Notes under the pieces: model-generated
Database searches by the model: none
Told to the model about the DNA's origin: nothing
What the model saw: the letters and a program-made list of their open reading frames with translations, nothing else
Position numbers and translations under genes: made by a program
Source of the DNA: Deltaproteobacteria bacterium
GTDB taxonomy: Bacteria > Desulfobacterota > Deferrimicrobia > Deferrimicrobiales > Deferrimicrobiaceae
NCBI GenBank assembly: GCA_003105225.1
Contig: PQAK01000138.1
Location: 19,380-27,289, forward strand
DNA length: 7,910 nucleotides
Direction of reading: 5' to 3'
Part shown: positions 1 through 4,426 of the stretch, in pieces
Numbering within the stretch: position 1 is the first letter of the stretch
How the letters are laid out: each line of letters begins with the position of its first letter

Positions 1-674
1 CCCGGCTGCAAGGGCACGCCGCGCATCTTCTGCGAGATCACCGGGCTGTTTGCCGGCTCGACCGCCACGGAGAGGATCTTCTTCCCCTTCCGGTTTTTTA
101 TATAACGGGATACGCCGGTGATCGTCCCCCCCGTGCCGACCCCGGACACCAGGACGTCGATCCTCCCTTCGGTGTCTTCCCAGATTTCCGGTCCCGTGGT
201 CTCCTCGTGGATCTGCGGGTTGGCGGGATTGTTGAACTGCTGCGGCATGAAATACCTCGACGGGTCCGAGGCGACGATCTCCTCCGCCTTCCCGATCGCC
301 CCCTTCATCCCCTTGGCTCCCTCGGTCAGGACCAGCTTCGCGCCGAACGCCTTGAGGACCTGGCGCCGCTCGATGCTCATCGTCTCCGGCATCGTGAGGA
401 TGATCCCGTAGCCGCGCGCGGCGGCGACGAAGGCGAGGGCGATCCCCGTGTTTCCGGAGGTCGGCTCGACGATGGTCTTGCCGGGCCCCAACAGGCCCTT
501 TTTCTCGGCATCCCAGACCATTGCCGCCCCGATCCTGCACTTCACGGAGTACGACGGGTTCCGCCCTTCAACCTTGCCGAGGACCGTCGCGGTCGAACCG
601 TCTACGATCTTGTTCAATTTCACCAGCGGGGTACGGCCGATCGAAAACGAGTTGTCCGAAAACCATTTATGCAT
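1..674 (-). CDS. cysK: Cysteine synthase (O-acetylserine sulfhydrylase), 3' end cut off
   Basis: PLP-dependent enzyme that makes L-cysteine from O-acetylserine and sulfide in the cytoplasm. About 224 residues are visible; the family is usually 305-320, so roughly the last 85-95 lie beyond the window edge. Seen: N-terminal IGRTPLVKLN (12-21); GRNPSYSVKCRIG (37-49) with the PLP-binding lysine at about Lys45; the substrate-binding loop EPTSGNTG (70-77); the insert MPETMSIERR; and the phosphate-binding SGVGTGGT. The ATG at 674 is supported by GGGAGG at 680-685, five bases upstream. The gene is divergent from the LOG-family gene and has a good promoter in the gap. The SVKCRIG form is typical of deltaproteobacterial CysK as I recall it; a cystathionine beta-synthase-like paralogue is the only real alternative. 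Confidence 0.95.
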   Translation of the reverse strand, partial: MHKWFSDNSFSIGRTPLVKLNKIVDGSTATVLGKVEGRNPSYSVKCRIGAAMVWDAEKKGLLGPGKTIVEPTSGNTGIALAFVAAARGYGIILTMPETMSIERRQVLKAFGAKLVLTEGAKGMKGAIGKAEEIVASDPSRYFMPQQFNNPANPQIHEETTGPEIWEDTEGRIDVLVSGVGTGGTITGVSRYIKNRKGKKILSVAVEPANSPVISQKMRGVPLQP

Positions 675-686
675 GACAACCTCCCA

Positions 687-711
687 TATTATGTCTATCG
701 TCTATATAGTA
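687..711. promoter_or_regulatory. Candidate operator: AT-rich imperfect palindrome between cysK and the LOG gene
   Basis: The 25-bp stretch has outer arms TATTAT (687-692) and ATAGTA (706-711), which are inverted with one mismatch. It also contains a 7-bp-period direct repeat of GTCTAT (693-698 and 700-705). It covers the cysK -10 box and the expected transcription start, so a bound protein would block cysK. TATAGT (705-710) and TATTAT (687-692) could also act as plus-strand -10 boxes for the LOG gene, though I see no matching -35. Rrf2-family regulators (CymR/IscR type) control cysteine genes elsewhere and bind AT-rich dyads; linking this site to them is inference. Confidence 0.35.
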
Positions 712-735
712 TTTACTCTCCCGCCACCATGTCAA
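706..735 (-). promoter_or_regulatory. Sigma-70-type promoter for cysK
   Basis: On the minus strand there is a perfect TTGACA at 735-730, an 18-bp spacer, and TACTAT at 711-706 (4 of 6 consensus bases). Transcription would start near 700, leaving a leader of about 25 bases before the cysK start. The AT-rich sequence stands out in a GC-rich window. The assignment comes from sequence match alone. Confidence 0.6.
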
Positions 736-782
736 CATTTTTCCCCCCCCTTTCCTTTTTTTTCGATTCGCCGTATGTTTCC

Positions 783-1370
783 ATGATGAAAATCCGCCAC
801 CTCTGCGTCTTCTGCTCCTCCAGCAACCATGTCCCCGAGCGGTTCCGGCAGGAAACGCTTGCGCTTGCCGACCGCATGATCGAAGAAGACATCGGCCTGG
901 TGTATGGAGGGGGATCGGTGGGGCTCATGGGGGTTCTGGCGGACAGGGTGCTTGCAGGCGGGGGGAAGGCCGTCGGGGTCATCCCGAGGTTCCTCTGCAC
1001 GAAAGAGCTTGCGCACGAGGGACTGACGAAGATGATCGTCACGGAGTCGATGCACGAGCGGAAGATGGAGATGAGCCGCCGAGCGGAGGCATTCGCGGTG
1101 CTCCCGGGCGGGTTCGGCACCATGGACGAATTCTTCGAGATCCTTACCTGGAAACAGCTGGGGCTGCACTCCCGCCCCATCGTGGTCGCGAACCCGATGG
1201 GCTGGATCAACCCGATTCTGACGTTCTGCCGCAAGGCGGAAAAGATCGGGACCGTGTCCGGGAGGAATCTCGACCTGTTCGAGGTCGTCCCTTCCGCCGG
1301 CCAGGTGGTCGATGCGCTGCTGCGACGCCGCCCGCGCCTCCCCTCCTCCGGCATGCTCGCCCGGACCTAA
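783..1370 (+). CDS. LOG-family nucleoside monophosphate phosphoribohydrolase (TIGR00730 type)
   Basis: Cytoplasmic Rossmann-fold enzyme. Characterised LOG family members release the base from nucleoside 5'-monophosphates, classically activating cytokinins; many bacterial ones were misnamed lysine decarboxylases. Seen: N-terminal strand MKIRHLCVFCSSSN; VYGGGSVGLMG (39-49 counted from the second Met); MHERKMEMSRRA, carrying the conserved Met-x2-Arg-Lys; and LPGGFGTMDEFFE (106-118), the family signature with its catalytic glutamate. Length is about 195 residues, normal for the family. Tandem ATGs at 783 and 786 are both possible starts. The frame is open further upstream, but that part is antisense to cysK and is not family-like. 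No Shine-Dalgarno is visible: the leader is a pyrimidine tract (738-764, with C8 and T8). The gene ends on TAA, overlapping the convergent AbiJ-like gene by 4 bp. The physiological substrate in this bacterium is unknown. Confidence 0.9.
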   Translation: MMKIRHLCVFCSSSNHVPERFRQETLALADRMIEEDIGLVYGGGSVGLMGVLADRVLAGGGKAVGVIPRFLCTKELAHEGLTKMIVTESMHERKMEMSRRAEAFAVLPGGFGTMDEFFEILTWKQLGLHSRPIVVANPMGWINPILTFCRKAEKIGTVSGRNLDLFEVVPSAGQVVDALLRRRPRLPSSGMLART

Positions 1371-2170
1371 CCCCGGGGCGGGGGCTCTCTTCGGGACAGG
1401 AGGTAGGTGACCACCGAGGAGCAGAAGACGACGAGAAACCTCGCCTCGGGAAGGGACGCCGCCGCTTCCGCGGAGGGCGCGCCCGGCAGGCCGCTCAAGG
1501 CATGGCTGCGGCGCAGCGTCGCCTCCATTCCCGCCAGGAGATCCGCGGGGATTTCCATCGGTCCCGCCACGGGGGAAACGGTCCCGATCGCGACCTCGCC
1601 CGTTCCGCCCGCGAGGCTCCGGACAACCGCCGCCACGGCAAGCAGCGCTTCGCGCACGGCGTCCCGGGTTGCGGCATCGGGGCGCCGCGACAGGAATGCC
1701 AGGGCGGACGACAGGTGCCGGCCTCCCGCCGCCAGGTCGAACAGGGTCAGCTGTTCCTCGGCAGTCGCCACCGCGTCGAAACCGAGGGAATCCGGCAGCG
1801 GGACGAACCGGTCGCGCAGGAGCCGCACGGGTGCGCTTTCCTGCTCGAGGATCTCGTTCAGGCTGCGCCGGATGAGCTTCCGGTCCACCTCCTTGAGGCC
1901 CGCCCTGTCGTCCCCGAGCAGGAATTCGAACAGGTCGTAGACGCGAGGCGCCGGCAACGCGAAGAAGCGTTCCCGGAAGGATGCCCGCGAGGCATCGTTG
2001 TCCGCGGCGGGAAGGTCGTCGATCGGCTCCTTGAAGAATGCCAGGCACGAGCCGCGCAGCACCGCGGTCCACACCGTCCGGGAATGGTCGGTGGCCGATA
2101 CGATGCGGTACAGAAGGTTCCAAAGGGAATTTCTCAAGGAGGAAGCGGGGGGAGAAGCGGAATCGGCCAC
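1367..2170 (-). CDS. AbiJ_NTD4 / HEPN-like protein, possible defence-related, degenerate active site
   Basis: A 267-residue cytoplasmic protein with no signal peptide or membrane segment. The N-terminal part (about 10-135) matches the pattern I recall for the AbiJ N-terminal domain 4 family: LRNSLWNLLY (12-21), FFKEPIDDLP (45-54), VYDLFEFLL (77-85), then NEILEQESAPVRLLRDRF (105-122). The C-terminal part (about 150-260) looks like the HEPN-type helical domain usually fused to it: HLSSALAFLSRRPDAATRDA (152-171), then a helix through AVAAVVRSLAGG, and at the end EARFLVVFCSSVVTYLLSR (242-260). Relatives carry a YTSDxxGIRHA-type loop before the last helix; here it reads SGLPGAPSA (226-234), with no Arg-His. 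Such domains are tied to abortive infection or RNA cleavage in other proteins; a role here is inference. The GTG start at 2170 is chosen because AAGGAG lies six bases upstream. Codon use is GC-rich like its neighbours, so there is no compositional sign of recent transfer. Confidence 0.6.
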   Translation of the reverse strand: MADSASPPASSLRNSLWNLLYRIVSATDHSRTVWTAVLRGSCLAFFKEPIDDLPAADNDASRASFRERFFALPAPRVYDLFEFLLGDDRAGLKEVDRKLIRRSLNEILEQESAPVRLLRDRFVPLPDSLGFDAVATAEEQLTLFDLAAGGRHLSSALAFLSRRPDAATRDAVREALLAVAAVVRSLAGGTGEVAIGTVSPVAGPMEIPADLLAGMEATLRRSHALSGLPGAPSAEAAASLPEARFLVVFCSSVVTYLLSRREPPPRG

Positions 2171-2216
2171 GGGAGGCTCCTTGGACCAACGGATGGGGAT
2201 TCGCGCATCTTTTTAC

Positions 2217-2244
2217 AGGATAACCGCGGGAAACAGGGAGACAA
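2217..2244 (-). promoter_or_regulatory. Weak candidate promoter for the AbiJ-like gene
   Basis: TTGTCT (2244-2239), a 16-bp spacer and TATCCT (2222-2217) each match four of six sigma-70 consensus bases. The site sits between the upstream terminator and the GTG start at 2170. That terminator implies the AbiJ-like gene needs its own promoter, and this is the best match I can find in the 75-bp space. Confidence 0.25.
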
Positions 2245-2245
2245 C

Positions 2246-2274
2246 AAAAAAAACCCCCGGCTTTCGCCGGGGGT
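2246..2274 (-). terminator. Rho-independent terminator after the repeat-protein gene
   Basis: On the minus strand, a perfect 9-bp stem (2274-2266 with 2261-2253; ACCCCCGGC pairs with GCCGGGGGT) closes a GAAA tetraloop and runs into eight Ts (2253-2246; the first T also closes the stem). It lies about 50 bp after the stop of the WPGHW repeat gene. It should end transcription from the sigma/anti-sigma side and isolate the AbiJ-like gene downstream. Confidence 0.93.
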
Positions 2275-2322
2275 CGATGGCAGGTTGGATTAACGTACCG
2301 ACGGGTCGACCGTCCCGGAGGG

Positions 2323-2739
2323 CTACCCCTCCCAATGGCCCGGAATCCACACGGTTACCTCGACATCGGTGTAATGCCCCGGGATCCATACCCGGCGGGT
2401 ATCGTAGCGGTAGCCGCCGTCGTAGTCGCTGTCGCGATCGTCCCGGTCGAACCGCTCGATTTCCCAGTGGCCGGGAACCCACTGCGACCGGATCCTCGAT
2501 TCGTAGTGCCCGGGAACCCAGACCTGTTCGGGAGGATAATAGTACCCCGGCGGAGGCCCGTACACGGGCCCCGGATATGGGTATGAATTCGCAATGGCAT
2601 GCCCCAGGATGTTCAGCCCGATGATCCCCGTCAGGATCTTGCCGGCGGTCGCCCACCCGTGATCCCCGGCGGAAGCCGGAGCCGCCGTCATCGCCGCCAG
2701 CAGGGCCACCGCAACGAATATGGCCAGGAACTTCTTCAT
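2323..2739 (-). CDS. Exported WxPGHW-repeat protein (YXWGXW/WXXGXW repeat type)
   Basis: A 138-residue secreted or periplasmic protein. MKKFLAIFVAVALLAAMTAA is a clear Sec signal peptide, with likely cleavage after Ala-Ser-Ala at about 24. Next come a short glycine-rich helix (GKILTGIIGLNILGHAI, 33-49) and a Pro/Tyr-rich linker (52-70). Four W-[VI]-P-G-H-[WY] repeats begin at Trp74, Trp87, Trp118 and Trp131. They form two near-identical pairs with 13-residue spacing, split by an Asp/Arg-rich stretch (95-107). The repeat fits the WXXGXW family, whose function is unknown to me; envelope location is the usual inference. The start at 2739 is chosen over an upstream in-frame ATG (2763) because AAGGAGG lies seven bases before it and the signal peptide begins there. 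It follows the sigma/anti-sigma cluster and ends in a strong terminator. Confidence 0.85.
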   Translation of the reverse strand: MKKFLAIFVAVALLAAMTAAPASAGDHGWATAGKILTGIIGLNILGHAIANSYPYPGPVYGPPPGYYYPPEQVWVPGHYESRIRSQWVPGHWEIERFDRDDRDSDYDGGYRYDTRRVWIPGHYTDVEVTVWIPGHWEG

Positions 2740-2776
2740 CGCCTGCCCTCCTTCGGAATCCATTCGGGTCCTGTCG

Positions 2777-2817
2777 GGTGAAACCCGGCGGACCCCGGAA
2801 AAGTTCCCCGTTTCACC
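2777..2817. repeat. 8-bp inverted repeat (GGTGAAAC / GTTTCACC) in the leader region
   Basis: The arms at 2777-2784 and 2810-2817 are perfect inverted copies 25 bp apart, with a small inner GGAA/TTCC stem. No T-run follows on either strand, so it is not a normal intrinsic terminator. GACAGG also occurs just outside both arms when read on the minus strand. It may be an operator, an RNA hairpin in the leader, or a coincidence with the promoter elements it contains. Confidence 0.5.
2790..2815 (-). promoter_or_regulatory. Candidate ECF-sigma promoter for the WxPGHW gene
   Basis: On the minus strand TGAAAC (2815-2810) is followed by 16 bases and GTCC (2793-2790). This resembles the AAC-core -35 and GTC-like -10 of ECF promoters. 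A second overlapping -35-like element, GGAACTT (2807-2801), lies inside. Transcription would start about 45 bases before the ATG at 2739. The ECF sigma gene is about 1 kb upstream on the same strand. The match is to general ECF consensus only; this sigma factor's own specificity is unknown. Confidence 0.3.
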
Positions 2818-2858
2818 TGTCAGACGGAGGGAGACGCCGGGATATTCGAAATCGAGGG

Positions 2859-3323
2859 TTATTCGGCGGAAATGATGAGGATCATCACGCCCGACTGGTA
2901 GGGGGGACCTCCTACGAGGACCATCCCCCCCCGGCTCATCCCCAGGGTGGTCGTCAAGAGGTTCTTCCCGCCTTCCATGATCTGGATGGCGAGGCGGGCC
3001 TTGTTCTCCGGCGCGGCGACGGGCGTGACGCGCATGCTGCGGCCGCCGGGCAGGTCGAAGTCCCCGGTCTCCCCCACGGCGATGGCGCGGCTTTTCCTTT
3101 CGACCATTTTGTAGGAGGAGTAGTTGAACATCGCCTGAAGCTTCGCCCGTAGGGAAGAAAGGGCGGGATCGACCGAGGCGCCCCGGTTGGAGGCCACCAC
3201 CACGCCGATGTCGACCGTCACCGGCTTTTGCGCGGCCGCCATCGCAGCCCCTGCGGCAAGAAGGATTGCGGCGATAGCGATGGCCGGGAGCGTCGGTCCC
3301 GGCAGGGCCTCACGTCTTGTCAT
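2859..3323 (-). CDS. Exported protein of unknown function, third gene of the ECF cluster
   Basis: A 154-residue protein that I cannot assign to a named family. MTRREALPGPTLPAIAIAAI and the following residues (about 1-31, ending in MAAAQ) form a signal peptide or N-terminal anchor. The mature part is predicted to lie outside the cytoplasm. It contains SLRAKLQAMFNYSSYKMVER, then GETGDFDLPGG, and ends in LVGGPPYQSGVMILIISAE, a glycine loop followed by a hydrophobic strand. It overlaps the anti-sigma gene by 14 bp and has only a weak ribosome site, which suggests translational coupling. Its position implies a role in sensing or responding to the signal handled by the sigma/anti-sigma pair; this is inference. 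It has no cysteine in the mature part and no recognisable enzyme motif. Confidence 0.75.
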   Translation of the reverse strand: MTRREALPGPTLPAIAIAAILLAAGAAMAAAQKPVTVDIGVVVASNRGASVDPALSSLRAKLQAMFNYSSYKMVERKSRAIAVGETGDFDLPGGRSMRVTPVAAPENKARLAIQIMEGGKNLLTTTLGMSRGGMVLVGGPPYQSGVMILIISAE

Positions 3324-3786
3324 TTTCGATGATCCAGATCACCCGGGGAAGATCGTCTCCCTTGTCGACGAGGGCGACCGTCGCGGTTTCCGATTCAAGG
3401 TCCTCCACCGTGACGTTGAAGCTGGTCGGGTGAAATGGAGCCTTGTTCACAACCGAAGGATAGAACACGATCGCCGCGACGGCAAGCGCGGCCGCCACCG
3501 GCAGCCAGAGCCATCTCCGGATCGAGGCGGCGCCGCCGGTTTCGGGTTTCCGCTCTTCGATGCCCGCCCGAACGCGGGGCCACAATACTTCGAGCTGCGG
3601 CGCTTTTTCCTCGGCGCGCGCAGCGGTCCATGCCCGGAGCATCCCCCCGACGCGCCGGTAGGCGTCCGCCTCCGCCGCGCAGGCGCCGCAGGATTCCACG
3701 TGGCGCCGCACCTCGGCCGATTCGGCCGGGGGGAGCCGACCGTCGATCTCGTCCTGAAGAACCTTCCCCGCCTTCCCGCAGTCCAT
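3310..3786 (-). CDS. Transmembrane anti-sigma factor with ZAS zinc-finger motif
   Basis: A 158-residue single-pass inner-membrane protein that would hold the adjacent ECF sigma factor inactive. The cytoplasmic N-terminus has the zinc-binding anti-sigma signature His29-x3-Cys33-x2-Cys36, with an earlier Cys3 that often serves as fourth ligand. Residues 37-90 are a charged linker. WLWLPVAAALAVAAIVFY (92-109) is the membrane segment. The remaining 49 residues would be periplasmic and end in LPRVIWIIENDKT. The ATG at 3786 lies four bases after the sigma stop, with an AAGGA site inside the sigma gene's end. The short periplasmic tail has no recognisable sensor domain, so the signal (redox through the zinc site, or envelope stress) cannot be told from sequence. 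Confidence 0.88.
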   Translation of the reverse strand: MDCGKAGKVLQDEIDGRLPPAESAEVRRHVESCGACAAEADAYRRVGGMLRAWTAARAEEKAPQLEVLWPRVRAGIEERKPETGGAASIRRWLWLPVAAALAVAAIVFYPSVVNKAPFHPTSFNVTVEDLESETATVALVDKGDDLPRVIWIIENDKT

Positions 3787-3790
3787 CGAC

Positions 3791-4381
3791 CTATCCTTCC
3801 CGGAACCCTTTCAGCGCCTCTTTCAGCTTCGCCCGCGCGTAATGGAGGCGCGACATCACGGTGCCCACCGAGCAATGAAGCACCTTGGCGATTTCCTCGT
3901 ATGCGAGGCCGTCCACCTCCCTCAGCATGATGACCGCCCTGTGGTACTCGGGCAGGTCCGCGATCGCCCGGGAGAGAGCTTCCGAAAGCTGCCGGTTCCG
4001 CGCCAGGTCCTCCGGAGTCCGGGGGTAAACGACGGAATCGGGAGGCGACACCTCCTCGGAGAGCCATTTCTCATCGAGGGGAACCGTCTGGGACCTCGAT
4101 GACTTCCTCCACCGGTCGATCGCCTGGTTGACCAGGAGCCGGTAAAACCAGGTGTAGAAGTTCGCCCCGAACCGGAACTCCTTCAAGCTGTAGTACGCCT
4201 TCACGAAGGCTTCCTGGACCACGTCGAGCGCATCGTCCGGGTCCCCGGTGATCCCCACGGCCACGTGGTAGGCCCGGTTCTTGTATCGCTCCATCAGCCC
4301 CCGGAAGGCCTGTTCGTCGCCCCCGAGCGACGCGCGGATCAACTCCTCGTCGGTAACCCCCGGCGTCTCTTTTTCATTCAT
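3791..4381 (-). CDS. ECF (extracytoplasmic function) sigma factor, RpoE-like
   Basis: A 196-residue group 4 sigma factor that directs RNA polymerase to a small regulon once its anti-sigma factor lets go. Region sigma-2 spans about 25-95, with DALDVVQEAFVKAYYSL (50-66) and the DNA-melting segment FYTWFYRLLVNQAIDRWRK (75-93). A linker of about 45 residues follows, then region sigma-4 (about 136-190) with the helix-turn-helix GLAYEEIAKVLHCSVGTVMS (158-177). Only sigma-2 and sigma-4 are present, as expected for ECF factors. Its ATG at 4381 has a weak upstream GGGGGA at longer than ideal spacing. It starts 45 bp after polA and is followed at 4 bp by its anti-sigma gene. I could not find a convincing autoregulatory promoter in the 45-bp gap, so it may be read through from polA or use a promoter inside polA. 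Confidence 0.95.
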   Translation of the reverse strand: MNEKETPGVTDEELIRASLGGDEQAFRGLMERYKNRAYHVAVGITGDPDDALDVVQEAFVKAYYSLKEFRFGANFYTWFYRLLVNQAIDRWRKSSRSQTVPLDEKWLSEEVSPPDSVVYPRTPEDLARNRQLSEALSRAIADLPEYHRAVIMLREVDGLAYEEIAKVLHCSVGTVMSRLHYARAKLKEALKGFREG

Positions 4382-4426
4382 AGGACGCAGCTTTCCCCCG
4401 GTCTATTCACCGGAAGGCGTCCCGGA

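Noticed and set aside
207..782. Long N-terminal extension of the LOG reading frame back to 207
   Set aside because: It runs antisense through cysK, has no family-like sequence, and the LOG family N-terminus begins at the Met codons 783/786.
732..2189. 485-codon minus-strand open frame across the LOG and AbiJ-like genes
   Set aside because: Its product is Arg/Gly/Pro-rich with no recognisable domain, the usual look of a GC-rich shadow frame; the true genes in other frames have clear motifs.
2740..2858. Riboswitch (for example cyclic-di-GMP type I) in the leader of the repeat-protein gene
   Set aside because: The region has an inverted repeat, but I do not see the conserved core bases of any riboswitch class that I can recall, and it is short.
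4398..4413. Short hairpin CCGGT/ACCGG between polA and the sigma gene
   Set aside because: A 5-bp stem with no T-run is too weak to be called an intrinsic terminator, and such pairs arise by chance in GC-rich DNA.
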